Positions 9,970 through 20,589 are shown, counted from the first letter of the stretch. The stretch: 62,437 nucleotides of DNA from Chara braunii (GCA_003427395.1 BFEA01001157.1:27415-89851), one strand, 5' to 3'. Numbers and translations: made by a program. The notes: a model not told the origin generated them from the sequence alone.

Positions 9970-10183
9970 GACGTAGAAACACGTACGTATTTTGACTCTT
10001 CCTATCTATAATCACCACATTCGACGCAACTCCCGTGTACCCGGTCTTGCCGCTGGCTCCATTGAGAAATCCGCGGTCGTTTTCATCTACCTCTAGTCCT
10101 AGTTTTACTGCTGTTTCTCCGTTTACAATATTCATTTGTGCCCCGGCGTTGACCATCCAAGGACACATCTTCCCCTTTATCAT
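9827..10183 (-). pseudogene. Protease N-terminal part with altered active site (element 1)
   Basis: The segment CPWMVNAGAQMNIV aligns with the catalytic D-S/T-G-A motif of retroelement proteases, but the Asp is Asn (AAC). Such an enzyme should be inactive, since the dimer needs both Asp side chains. It begins one frame away from the upstream basic region, at the MIKGKMCPW segment, so an indel lies near 10,185. The frame runs on as non-homologous sequence after the next shift. Confidence 0.65.
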
Positions 10184-10763
10184 AACATCCCATAAACTTC
10201 CTGTCCATTTTGCTTTCAGCCACTCTCCAGTTTGCCTCCTTGGGAATCAGGTCCCCCATCCTGACCGAGGCCACTGTCCGGCGTGATAACCTCACCTTCA
10301 CCATTTCTCTTAACTTAGGAGCTGAAGCTAGAATTTCCTTCAGATTTAGCAATTCGTTGTGACCTTCTAGTAGCTTATTTACCAGATCTTTCAGGTCTAC
10401 CCCTTCTTCGTTCGAGGTCTGGTACTTTCTCTTCTTGCTTGGCGCTTCGTCCTTTTTGGACCTTCCTTCTTTAACTTCACCTTTCCTTCTCTTAGCTCTG
10501 ATCTCCGCCTGCCTCTCTTCTTCCTCCCTAATCTTTTCATCCTCGTTTTCATCACCCTCCACCATGATAGGCGGTTCCTCCTCTGCTGGCTGGGAAGCCT
10601 GAGCTTGTTCCTTTTGAGGATTCCCTCCTGCGGGTCTTCTTGTAGCGAACGAAATCGTTCTCCTTACGCTTCTTTGACCCCCACTGTTCTTTGCGGCCAT
10701 GTTGACCCTCAACATTCTTGGGTTGGGCTCATTTGGCCCATCTCCCGATCCTCCACGTTCCAT
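10083..10763 (-). pseudogene. Charged region between nucleocapsid and protease (element 1)
   Basis: 226 residues, Glu/Lys/Arg-rich with a predicted nuclear-signal-like SKKRK, then the helical segment LVNKLLEGHNELLNLKEIL, followed by a PKLRE-containing stretch. The helical segment is shared with element 4 (29,726-30,082), so it is a lineage feature. It overlaps the upstream gag frame by 55 bases (10,763-10,709) in the minus-one frame relative to gag. No canonical slippery heptamer is visible in that overlap. Confidence 0.5.
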
Positions 10764-11287
10764 AGTAAATACTTTCGGGCATTCAACCCCTTCTTTCCTC
10801 GTTCTTCACATATCCATTGAAGTCTCAAGTGCAGCCTTTGCATCTTATTCACTAGATCCTCCTTCCTATCAAACGTGTCCCTGACGTTACTCCTAACGTC
10901 ATCCTCTTCTGCTTCTTCTTCCACAAGGGCTACGTCTTCCTTGCTTCCTTCGTTCCCTATCCGGCTCAGTTTTTCTTCCATTTCAGTTACATCTTTCACC
11001 CGTATGACTGGTCCTTCCTTTTCTTGCCACATTCTGAACATTCCCGGGGCGTTGGGACCTAGCGCGGCTATGTGAAGGGCCTCTTCTCTAGTGCCTCCCG
11101 GAATCTCAGTATCGATCGGCCTCCCTGTTCTGTCAAACACCTCGCCATCTATGTTTGATGTTATGAGTCCATTGCGCTCGTCAAGTTTCCTGACATGACA
11201 TCGCTTTACTGTGTGTCCTTTGATCCCATAGTGGGTACAAATGCATTCGTTGTAGTTTATCCATCCTCTACCAAAACCCTGTCCATT
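10709..11287 (-). pseudogene. Gag nucleocapsid with degenerate zinc knuckle (element 1)
   Basis: Follows the Gln/Gly-rich segment in the same frame after an in-frame TGA (11,288-11,290). Contains CTHYGIKGHTVKRC (11,239-11,198), a CCHC knuckle whose second Cys is Tyr, so zinc binding is doubtful. Downstream is a highly charged stretch. The stop looks like a CGA-to-TGA change of the kind expected from cytosine deamination, though the ancestral codon is unknown. Confidence 0.65.
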
Positions 11288-11865
11288 TCATGGCCCATTT
11301 CCTCTACCAAACCCCCTTCCATAGCCTTGGTCGTAACCACGACCATACCCTTGCTGATATTCTTGTCCTACTGGATTCGCACCCCCTTGGAGTTGCTCCC
11401 AGTTTCCACCTTGATACCCACTTCCTCTATTGCCTGCTCCTCGTTCCCCTGGTCCCTGATTTCTACCACCATTCCTACCTCTTCCACGTCCTTGTCCTTG
11501 TCCTTGCTCTTGTCCTTGAGACCTGTTCTGGTTTTGGCCACCTTGGCGACTAGATCCCGCTTGGTTCTGCCCTGTTAGTTGAAGTTGTCCCGTGTTTTGG
11601 TCTCCTCCCAAATTCTGATTTGGGGTAATATGAGGTATGGACCTTGCGTAGGCCATGGCCCTTCCAGGAAGTACCCAGGCCATGTTCCCATAGGCGGACC
11701 CACGGGTCATTGACCCCACTTTGGCGTAGTCAAGTGGGACGTTGCAGATGTCCGCAACGAGACGGACACGACTTATTTCATGCGTGGAGCATGCATGAAA
11801 GACACCTGGAATGACGAACTTATTCCGGGGACCATAGCCTGTCGTGAAAGGAGATCACTGGATTT
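11288..11865 (-). pseudogene. Gag Gln/Gly/Arg-rich segment (element 1)
   Basis: The coherent frame starts around 11,865 (TTGYGPRNKFVIPG…) and runs through EISRVRLVADICNVPL into a long Gln/Asn, then Gly/Arg/Tyr low-complexity tail with repeated YGRGFG-type units. Arg/Gly-rich tails of this type bind RNA. The upstream gag frame stops being coherent near here, so a frameshift separates the two. It ends in TGA at 11,288. Confidence 0.6.
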
Positions 11866-12441
11866 AGCCAGTGCTTGGAAGATCTCCGACCGTGTCTCCG
11901 AGATGCAGTTGAATTGGGAGTTCGTCTCTGAGGATCCTACTCGTTGTAGGATTCTCAGAGGCTATATGCCCAGCAACCATTCTATCTCTCTGGTTGAAGA
12001 TATAGTCCGATGCAATTAGGAAACTAGTGGTTGAATTGACCCGAGCTTATTTCACCGCAGCAACCATGATTGTGCTGTGCTCGTTGACGGCTCCTGTCCA
12101 TACTGGACTATCGCTTGTTGAGTTGCTTGTCCTTTTCCCGACCCTTGTCCTCCGATAGCAATATTTTTAGTCTTCCTCTGACACTTGGTCAGTTTGCCCG
12201 TTCCTTCTGGTCCTCCATCTTCTGCCTCTTCCTCCCCATCTTCCTCTTCCTTTCTTCTCTTTCCTGACGGCTGTGTCACTGTTAACACTTTCGATGGTGT
12301 CAATCTTTCCCTAACCTCTTTTATCTCATTTGCCATATTGCTCAACACTCCTCCTACTACACTATTCGTTCCTTCGATCGTCCCCACTGCCTTTCTTTTA
12401 TTTCGTTCGAACTTAATTTGGTGATGGAACACTTGGTCCAT
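11860..12441 (-). pseudogene. Gag central region (element 1)
   Basis: From the capsid C-terminus, the frame holds an acidic Lys/Glu stretch and a Ser/Thr/Gln-rich region. It then meets TGA, TAA and TAG stops in quick succession, with protein-like sequence between them (for example REIEWLLGI, then PLRILQRVGSSETNSQFN). One frame accounts for this whole stretch, so it is decayed gag rather than an insertion. Function beyond linking capsid and nucleocapsid is unknown. Confidence 0.5.
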
Positions 12442-12504
12442 GTCTCCCGCCGCGATGTTCCTCTTTATGGTTTCCCTGGTTGTCTTTCTCCCGGCGGCTC
12501 CCCC

Positions 12505-12995
12505 TCAGGTTAGTTTCATCGCCTCATACCCAGAGGACTTCCCTAGGAATATGACGCACTGCATTTCTTCAGACAGTCCTGGGACCCTCTCGGCTGTCTT
12601 TTCGAACGTGTTGACGAACGCCCTGATCGTGGTGAAGTCATCTCTGTTCATGTTATGGAGATGGTCAATCGTGAGCAGGCCATCTCCTAGCTTAAACGTC
12701 GTCTGCATGCCCCTTTTAAACTCAGCCCAATCATTGTTGGACTTTCTCATTACCTCTTCCACGTCAGAGGTGCATTCCAACCATACATACTCGAACAACT
12801 AGGTGAACTTTTCGGCCGGTGTCAATTGGTTGAAAATTTGCTCAAGTAGTTCTAACCAATGAGTGACCCTATCCCCTTGAAAGGGAATACGTCTATCCTC
12901 AGTAGGTTAGATCTCTTTATTGTTCTTTTCTCTAGTAACTTGACGATTTCCGCCGCGGTGATTGGCGGCCATCCGTTGGCGCTGACATCGCCCAT
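12505..12995 (-). pseudogene. Gag start and capsid domain (element 1)
   Basis: The most likely gag start is the ATG at 12,995-12,993 (MGDVSANGWPP…). The sequence VKLLEKRTIKRSNLLRIDVF follows. A one-base shift near 12,880 leads into WLELLEQIFNQLTPAEKFT, an in-frame TAG, and then LFEYVWLE. The rest is a typical Ty3 capsid helix bundle (NNDWAEFKRGMQ, the FVNTFEKTAERVP stretch and a VIFLG C-terminal helix). The frame ends in TGA at 12,505 and continues into the central region. Capsid proteins assemble the particle in which reverse transcription occurs. Confidence 0.7.
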
Positions 12996-13177
12996 CTTTT
13001 CCTTTTTTCTTTCTTGGTTCCTGCTAGACCGTAGACCCTGTTAAGACACACAAAACGACCATTGATCCACCCTCTTCGTCACTATCTTGACGTATCCTTT
13101 ACTCTTGTCACTTGTTCTTACCCTATATGACTTTTCATACCTTTTTTCTCTCAACCGAGTATCTCCTCTAGGAGCGT

Positions 13178-13855
13178 TCAGTCCCCGTGCCAAAAGTTTC
13201 TAACCATACCAAATAAAAAAGGGATTTCATGTATAAATTCTTCAATACATGCCTCCCGGGAAAGATTGCGCTTGTAGGTCGAGAGATCTTCCAAACGATA
13301 TATGTGTAGATACGTGTTTACCACGCATAGTACGTTATAGAAATCCCTATCCTTTAGTTTCGGTCCTATTTCTAAGTATAAACGGTAAACAACTTCCGAT
13401 GCCTCGAATTCGAAGCCCATCTCTGGAACCGATCGGGCTGCGAGTATTGCTCGTTCTACATTCTCAAGCCCCCAAAATGCTTCATCAATTATGAGGCTCG
13501 GAAGCGTGGCTTTAGTGTACCTTGTTGGATACACGAATTCAGCGGCCCACTTTGCTTCGATTGATTTTATAACTTCTCCTTCTTCTCCCCAATACATTCT
13601 CCTTGAAAATGCGTCAAGGGTCATTCCGGCTATCAACACGTATCTAGAGACGGGGCGACTTTCCCCTATCGCAAGATTGATCACGTGCGCCCTCCAGAGA
13701 AGGGCCGGTAGATAAAGTGTCACTTTTACTATTGCCTGCCTTTCCCCCGTGGTCCACCCAGTTTCTATCCAAAGGAAAGCTTCCTGTCCTATCGGTATCC
13801 CACACCACGAGTCCAATTCTTCATCTAGATCTATCGTTCTCTTCGGCAGTGTCAT
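13178..13855 (-). CDS. Pre-gag ORF, member 2 of a duplicated unknown family
   Basis: 225 residues, uninterrupted, between PBS and gag of element 1. I do not recognise it from any named family. It is a diverged paralogue of the protein at 14,744-14,076. Shared positions include CGIPIGQEAFLWIETGW (residues 18-34), KVTLYLP (44-50), an INL..G..R segment, EF…Y.KATLP..IID..FWG (105-129), VERAI.AA (133-140) and VY..YLEIG (156-164). The alternation of short hydrophobic strands and two helices suggests a folded globular domain. Its place between PBS and gag resembles the extra ORF1 of plant Ogre/Tat elements, also of unknown function. Its open frame in an otherwise broken element may be chance or recent constraint. 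Confidence 0.6.
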   Translation of the reverse strand: MTLPKRTIDLDEELDSWCGIPIGQEAFLWIETGWTTGERQAIVKVTLYLPALLWRAHVINLAIGESRPVSRYVLIAGMTLDAFSRRMYWGEEGEVIKSIEAKWAAEFVYPTRYTKATLPSLIIDEAFWGLENVERAILAARSVPEMGFEFEASEVVYRLYLEIGPKLKDRDFYNVLCVVNTYLHIYRLEDLSTYKRNLSREACIEEFIHEIPFLFGMVRNFWHGD

Positions 13856-14075
13856 CTTAACCCGTCCTTCCTTTGGCTCTGGCAGGTTGATCAGAAAGCT
13901 CTAATCAGCGAACCACATTAAAAGAGTCATCCTGGTATTCCTGGTACAACAGTCAAAGAACGTACCTTTCTTTTCTTAGTAACCACTCAAATTCACATTT
14001 CTTAGTAATTTTTTATCCCAGTCTTTCCTAAGCACCCCTTCTAATCTGATCGAGAATCCCCTGCTTCAGTTCTTC

Positions 14076-14744
14076 TCAATAGACATGCCTATCTGCCCAA
14101 TCGTATTGACGTGCATACAATTCGACCCGTGATAGTATAATTTGTCGATCCCTTTCTTCAATCAAATGCCCTATCTCTAGGTATGTGTAGTATACCAGCA
14201 GAGGGGTAGATGCATGATATTCTCTCTCAGGTATTGCCATTGCGGCTTCCGCAGCCCTCTCCACTAGGGTCCTTCCTCCGAAGGTTGCATCTACGATGAA
14301 CATGGGGAGGGTCCCTTTTAGATACGCTGCTGGCGGAAGAAATTCGCTCGCCTTCCTTACCCTCTCAAATCCTATGACCCTCTCAAATCCATTCATACTA
14401 CCATCTCTTATTCTAGATTCGAGCGCTGACTCTGCTATCCATAATCGTCTTGAGAGAGATCGGTCAATACCTAGTACTAAATTTATTATGATAGTTTGTA
14501 TATTTTCTAATGAGATGTACAGGGTAACCTTCTCTACCGAACAGTTTTCGCCTCTAACCCATCCAGACTCAATCCAGATGAAAGTTTGTTCTCCTACAGA
14601 AATCCCCCAACAATACCTTGTCTCTTCATTCTCTTCGTGGCGACTGGGAAGATTCATCATAAGGCCACGCCTCATTTGCACGGGCTCTCTGATCGTGATT
14701 TGATATCGGGCGGAAACCATCTTCCTTTCGTCGATATACTCCAC
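14076..14744 (-). CDS. Pre-gag ORF, member 1 of a duplicated unknown family
   Basis: 222 residues, intact. Residues 46-62 (WGISVGEQTFIWIESGW) and 72-78 (KVTLYIS) align with member 2. So do INLVLG, the SEFLPPAAYLKGTLP stretch with its IVDATFGG continuation (133-156), VERAAEAAMAIPE (161-173) and VYYTYLEIG (184-192). Identity is scattered across about 150 residues with similar spacing, so the pair arose by duplication and then diverged a lot. No catalytic motif, signal peptide or membrane segment is apparent. A 330-base gap without a frame separates the two. Product and role are unknown. Confidence 0.6.
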   Translation of the reverse strand: MEYIDERKMVSARYQITIREPVQMRRGLMMNLPSRHEENEETRYCWGISVGEQTFIWIESGWVRGENCSVEKVTLYISLENIQTIIINLVLGIDRSLSRRLWIAESALESRIRDGSMNGFERVIGFERVRKASEFLPPAAYLKGTLPMFIVDATFGGRTLVERAAEAAMAIPEREYHASTPLLVYYTYLEIGHLIEERDRQIILSRVELYARQYDWADRHVY

Positions 14745-14749
14745 CTACC

Positions 14750-15084
14750 ACATAACACAAACTAGCCCACACCCCTCTTTATTTAGCTAGCAAACTTCTG
14801 ACCCTAGAATCCGATTTTATTCCGTCACCTTCTCTAACCCTTTTGGACCTTTATATAATCTTTTTATACAGCAAGTAAGATATTAACCCACAGATCTCTA
14901 TTTGACATAATATAAATAGCAAAAGTGTTAGGCATACCCTCCTATCAGGAGACGCAGATTACGAAACCACAGGAGGGTCAGGTACGCGAGGTATCTCGCG
15001 GGGCCCTTGTTGGTGAGGTAGTGGAAGGACGGCCAGCTGCCTCTCTTGAGACAGTGGGTAAGGGCTATGATGCGGACGACTAGG
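14750..15084. other. Gap between the first pre-gag ORFs, nothing recognised
   Basis: AT-rich upper half, a short GC-richer lower half, no frame with protein-like composition on either strand. Confidence 0.3.
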
Positions 15085-15348
15085 TTACTCGAAGCGTGGT
15101 GGAGATTCTTCGTAACGCCTTGCGTACCTATATGAATAATAAATCATCTCATCAGGGTCTGGGGTATGCATGCGCCTTTCCTCCCGATACCTCCTTGCCC
15201 TCAATCCTTCGTCCTTTTCTTCTAGTCCTTCATCATCTTCTTTCCACTCCTCCCTTTCTTTGGTCAAGTCCACAGGCCTCTCAGGCGCCTTTCCCTGTCT
15301 GCCACCTCTTCCTCTACCAGTTCCGGTCCCACAGCCCTTAGGTGCCAT
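15085..15348 (-). CDS. Small basic/acidic ORF just after the PBS
   Basis: 87 residues starting MAPKGCGTGTGRGRGG, a Gly/Arg N-terminus, followed by a Glu/Asp-rich middle and a Tyr/Arg-rich end. It begins about 200 bases inside the PBS, the normal place for the first ORF of an LTR element. It could be the first exon or N-terminus of the pre-gag protein, since Gly/Arg starts of this kind are common in retroelement leaders. Low-complexity composition makes the call uncertain. Confidence 0.4.
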   Translation of the reverse strand: MAPKGCGTGTGRGRGGRQGKAPERPVDLTKEREEWKEDDEGLEEKDEGLRARRYREERRMHTPDPDEMIYYSYRYARRYEESPPRFE

Positions 15349-15549
15349 ACTCGCTAACTCTTAGTATAAGTAGGACAATTGTACTTATGTGTATTTAGTC
15401 CCTATCTTACACGCCGATTTATTTGGACCAACTACTCGTCACTAGCTATTAAAGTCTTAGTTAATTACTGACTTTTTAATAATTGTCGTTCTGCCTAGAT
15501 CTTGCTTTACCCGAGTTCATTCACTAAGGACCTCGGCTAGAAACGAGAT

Positions 15550-15567
15550 CCCCGGCAACGGCGCCAT
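15550..15567 (-). other. Primer binding site of element 1 (tRNA-Asp type)
   Basis: On the minus strand the 18 bases TGGCGCCGTTGCCGGGGA start two bases inside the LTR end at 15,570. This sequence is complementary to the 3' end of plant tRNA-Asp and is used as PBS by Athila/Tat-type Ty3 elements. It fixes the element's orientation and 5' LTR boundary. Confidence 0.9.
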
Positions 15568-15569
15568 CT

Positions 15570-16620
15570 GTCGTGCGCGGCGGTCCCACACCCTAGACGC
15601 AAAGTAAGTTTTTGTGTCGGACCTCACGGTCGTGTCACGCAGGAGTTTCCTTTGTCACTTTCACGTAAACACCACTCCGACCGTGCGCGCGTGCTATACC
15701 TCTCGCGACTCCCTACGACAGGTTAGGGATCCCACGAGGTACAACATTACCTCCACGTGCGAAGGCTTTGACTTGCAATCGCAGAGGTAGGCCAGTCGAG
15801 GGCGTTTTCTCGATCGTCGTAGCATAGGCATACGCGCGGTAGAACGCCTTAAGACTGACCCGTATGTCAAGCCCCAAGGTGCTAACTCTCACGACCGACT
15901 ATCTAATCACGTCGACTTCTCGAACAGTCTTCCACGCTTAACTAACTATGACAATGACGCTATGTCCCCTTTCTTGACCTTATGAAAATGTCAGAGTCAA
16001 ACCCTTGGCAATCTCTCATTCTTCTCAAAAGAAGTCCCAGACAAAATGACTTCCTAGGTACCGACTGACCTACAATCCCATTCACAAGTATATATATATA
16101 TATAAATATATGTATGTAAATCAGGGGAGCTTACTGAGCGGTGGGCCTCACTTTCATGATTATCGTGTCCCTTTGCCCGAATATCTCAGATGATCCAAAA
16201 TTCAGAAGACAGCACAGATGTCCAACACCTGTGCAAGTGCAAGAAAACCACATACACGCATACAGATACCGACACAGAATGTGCTACAAGCGCCAACCTC
16301 TAATTCATTCATAGCAAGCCACTCACGCCCCAAAACCTTGAAAATAACATTCCTTCCTAACCCTGACTCCATTTACCCCAGCCTCACACATTTTCAAAGC
16401 GTTCTGAGTGTGATTTGGATAATTTAGGCATAGATACAAGGGGAAGATTTATCTGTTCCCTTCTTAGGTCTTGTCTTAGGTGTGGGAGTCAAGCCATGGT
16501 GGAAGTTGAGTTGGAGTTCTACCGACCCGTTATCAAATGATAACAGAATTGATGTTCTTCCCCGTAAGTTCTTCGAAGTGTCGAAACCTGTAAACACAAC
16601 ACAGTCCAAGATAAACTTAA
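15570..16620 (-). mobile_element. 5' LTR of element 1 (right end approximate)
   Basis: The LTR ends at 15,570 (TGTCG on the plus strand, CGACA on the element strand) next to the PBS. Homology with 39,059-40,640 extends through GTCACGCAGGAGTT, a GCGAGGTACAAC/TTACCTCCAC block, ACGTCGTAGCATAGG and a GTTATCA..TGATAAC hairpin at 16,530, to about 16,620, so it is at least 1 kb. A TA microsatellite lies at 16,085-16,117. No matching 3' LTR was found below 6,072, so the element is incomplete or its other LTR is lost. Confidence 0.7.
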
Positions 16621-16820
16621 CATCCCTCTTCGTAACTGAGATCTAGAAAGTTCCTTCTAGACTCTGTATCTTTTGTCTAACTTCTATCCTTAACTAATTG
16701 TTTGGGTTGTTTCCCTTTCGCTTCAGGTAGTGAATAATAATTTACTTCCTCTTTTACTGTCATACTAATTCTCCATATTTTCCTCACTATCTCATTCTTA
16801 TCCTTTCCTGGATTATCCTG

Positions 16821-17066
16821 TCTAAGTTCCCTTTCTTCTCCCAACACACATGGACACATCACCAATCCAACCTGCGGAAAAGAATCTTATGGAAGGAATC
16901 AAACAAGTGGATAGTCTCTCTCCGAGGCAAGATCTCACTCCTGTCTGAGTTCCCTTTCTTCTCCCAACACACATGGACACATCACCAATCCAACCTGCGG
17001 AAAACAATCTTATGGAAGGAATCAAACAAGTGGATAGTCTCTCTCCGAGGCAAGATCTCATTTATC
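16821..17066. repeat. 123-bp tandem duplication
   Basis: The block starting AGTTCCCTTTCTTCTCCC repeats once with period 123 and only a few differences. Because 123 is a multiple of three, a repeated minus-strand frame results. It has no protein-like features. Confidence 0.85.
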
Positions 17067-17249
17067 CCCTCTCAGTAGAATCAAAGATAGTTAGTTACGA
17101 CTGAACAATGCAGATTGTGGAGAAAGTTAGTGGTGGTATGGCAGACCATTCAAGATATATCCACTTGTTATTGGAACTTGTTTGACAAAGGTAAATCTTG
17201 TGGGTCTTGGCCCTTGTGAGCCAAAACACACTTAGCGGAAGGCTTATCC

Positions 17250-17880
17250 TATGGCTAGTCACTGATAAGGAAGGTATCCATGAAACCTCACCACTCTTAT
17301 ATCAAATTAGTCACTGATAAGACAGGATTCCCCTGCTACTCTTATCACTGGCTAGCCCTCAATAAGGCGGGTGTTCAAGGATCCTTGCTATTCTTATCAT
17401 TCACTAAGCGCTAGGATGTTTATTGATAAGGCAGGTGTCCTTGAAACCTCACAACTCTTATATCAGACTAGTCACTAATAAGATAAGATTTCCCTGCTTC
17501 TCTTATCACTGGCTAACCCTCAACAAGGCGGGTGTCCAAGGATCCTTACTACCCTTACCATTGAATGAATGTTAGGTTGATCAATGATAAGGCAGGTGTC
17601 CTTGAACCCCAATACTGTTATATCAGACTAGTCACTGATAAGGCAGGATTTCTCTGCTTCTCTTATCACTGGCTAGCCCTCAATAAGGAGGGTGTCCAAT
17701 GATCCTTACTACTCTTACCCCTGAAAAGAATATTGGATTGGTTAATGACAAGGCAGGTGTCCTTAAAACCTCACAACTCTTATATCAGACTAGTCACTGA
17801 TAAGGCAGGATTTCCCTGCTTCTCTTATCACTGGCTAGCCCTCAATAAGGCGTGTGTCCAAGGACCCTTGCACTTATCAC
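17250..17880. repeat. 161-bp satellite, about four copies
   Basis: The landmark AGTCACTGATAAGGCAGG recurs at about 17,309, 17,470, 17,630 and 17,792, a period of 160-162. Each unit contains three related sub-blocks of roughly 50-60 bp, all with a (G)ATAAGGCRGG and a CTCTTA element, so the unit looks like a trimer of an older short repeat. Copies differ by point changes and small indels. Confidence 0.8.
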
Positions 17881-18600
17881 TGACCAAGCGTAAGGCTCAT
17901 TGGAGTTAAGGAAGGCTGTCCCTGCTATCCTTCTCTTCACACAAGCCTTATTGATCGGTCAAGTCATCGCTTTCGATGGCATTCGACCCCAGACTCATTG
18001 TTAGTTCGAGACTTATGCTGGATTAGATGCATAATGAGCAAATGATCGGTGTGATCTATGGCAATAGGTTATAGCAAGCTCAAATCAAGGGTACTCATCA
18101 TTGTTTAGATGGGGTATAGAGAAAATGATCGTGAGAGGTTGATAGCTTGTATCCATACCTCCAGCCAATGCCCACAGCAAGATTGTTGTACCCAATAGCA
18201 ATCAGTCTCCATTCAACCAACCTTTTCTCTACCCGCACTCCAAGACTTTAAAAGTTATTGACTCTAAATCCCTAACCCTTATGATCATTGTCACGATGAT
18301 AGCCTGTATGAGACAGCATCTGTGTCGAAGCAACGTACCTCGTCGTTCCCTGCATCCAGAGTTCCGCTTGAACTCCGGTAGAGCTCCCGCAATCGCTCTG
18401 TTACATGGATCAAATATGGAACGGTAGTCATTTTGCGCATGAGTCATGATCTCAGTAAGCCATTTGAAAATACTATTTCACTCATGTTGCTTGGAGATGG
18501 TTATGTACTTATGGGGATGATGGAGGTAAGAGTCGTCATACTTGTTGGCGCCCCTCCTTCACTATGTTGCCTCGCCCCCTGTCCGATTCTGATTCCTGTT
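17881..18600. other. Unique-looking spacer, no gene seen
   Basis: Continues the satellite's flank, then mixed sequence without repeats, domains or LTR ends that I can recognise. Confidence 0.3.
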
Positions 18601-18664
18601 CTAGCATGTGATCTCAAATGATATAAATAATATTATTAATAATAATAATAAACATAATAATAAC

Positions 18665-18702
<38 letters not shown>

Positions 18703-20589
18703 TAATAAGGAACATGAGAGCGAAGGATATCCAAACCCAGGTTGTGCGATCACACAAGTGTCTGAGTAGCTATATACAAGCAGCTTACACCATAGCACCA
18801 CCCAAACAGAGCAATATAACAATATAATGAGCCAAAACCCAGTTTATACTGCTTGCCTACCCTCCTAACCTCGCACTCACGCAACAGACCTATTTTGATA
18901 GCGAAGTTCAATGTATATGACATCATTACTTAGTGCAGACTGCGATTGCATGCCGGGTACGTTTTCTCTTTCCTCTTTCTTTATTTTCTCTTTCTTCGTC
19001 TGTCTCACTCTTGGTGTGTATGTGTCTCTCACCGCGTATTGCTGCTTTTGTCACAGGCTGTGTTCCATTGCGTATGTCACAGTCTGTGTTCCATGTATGC
19101 GTGACCATGGTGAATTTGTGGTGCAATGCCATGTGGTCAGCGGCACCAGACCAGTCAGTCCCAGTACAGCCCAACAAGTACTGTCTGGGACTGTGTACAT
19201 CGTGGGTCAGGGAAGCAGGACGGACCAGTGAGTCACAAAAGTAAAATCAAGAGGCTGTGCACAGCCATTCATTCATTTTCTGTGGAGCCATGCGAAAGCG
19301 TCGTTACAGTGTCTTATGCAACAATGCTCTGCGGATGCCCAGAGTGTTTGGTGGCATGCGTGCTGCGTGAGCGCACAGCATCATGCGTGAGACATCTAGG
19401 ATGACCCAGAGAGTGAACAATGAGTTATTTTTGGGGCACAGCTGCCATAGCCAATTGAAAGGGAACTCTTAGCTGATTGCGATATCCCAGATTACTGTGT
19501 GGGCGCATGTCGCTGGTATGCTTGTGTCGCCGTTCACGTACATGACGAGGGTGAACGAGCGAGTCTGATAATCATAATAGTAATAATAATTAATAATAAC
19601 CATAATAATAATAAAAGAAATGCAAGGATCATAAATGCGGACGAGGCACCGTAATCCAAACCACAGAATCACACCGTAGTCCAAGTAGACGAAGCCAGAG
19701 TAGATATCACAAGGGAACAGAGTAACCATCTATTTTGAGAACGAAACAACATAGTCAGGAGTCAATTGTCCAAGCCCAGTCGGGCAACACCAACAGCATA
19801 ACTCATCGTAGTTCTCTTTCTGAATGGTGTCTGGAGTCCTACCTACACTACAGCCTATTCTCTATGACTATAGCATGAAAACAATCAGACAATTTGACGA
19901 CCAGCGAGTGATGACGTCAATACCACTGTCGAGTCCCTTTCCACTAGGTACGTCCTCTCTTCACCCACACTCTTCCTTGATAACTCGCAAAGTGCCCTTC
20001 ACCTTCACTGCACCCTCATGCGGCCCGACCACGGCCGCCAGTGACCCTGTGTGCAGGCAGCACCCTACACCCTAGTGCTAGCCTGCCTTATCCCAACGCA
20101 GCGCATCCATGCACAGCGCAGTAACTTGCATTCCCCCTGCGTGCCAGCAATGCCCGCATTGGTCAAGACCCCTGCCCACTCGCATTCTCTGCCTATATGC
20201 CAATGCTGCGTGTGGGCGGCCTGCCTTGAGCCTGCGTTTCAGACCCAGAACCTGCGCCCAGGCCTAACCCTGATGTGGCCCAGGCTGTACAGTTGTGCCC
20301 CTTGGGTCAGGGCCGCTGTCCATATGCAGACCCTCTCCGGTTCCCCTTTGGTCTGCCTGGCCTTATTGACGGCAATGTTGCTTTCTCATTGGTCTACAAC
20401 GACAATGTTGCAACTGTCTGATACCCATCTTACGAGAATATTTTAAAGAAAAGGCCTGTTCGTGGAAAACCTGACCAGCCTTCACTTAGGGCGGTCACAG
20501 GTCTGGCCCGCCTTCACTTAGGCCAGACACAAGGCCTGCTGTGCTGCCTTTACATACATGAGAAGTGTGAATAAGGCTAATCTAAATAC

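Noticed and set aside
11926-11960. Hammerhead-like CTGAGGA next to a 15-bp hairpin
   Set aside because: The conserved GAAA after stem II is missing and the region is gag coding sequence.
11770-12055. Possible small insertion flanked by CTTATTTCA direct repeats, with hairpins inside
   Set aside because: Translation shows gag-like sequence continuing through the stretch (…ALAKSS, then TTGYGPRNKFVIPG, EISRVRLVAD), so it is decayed gag. The repeat is coincidental.
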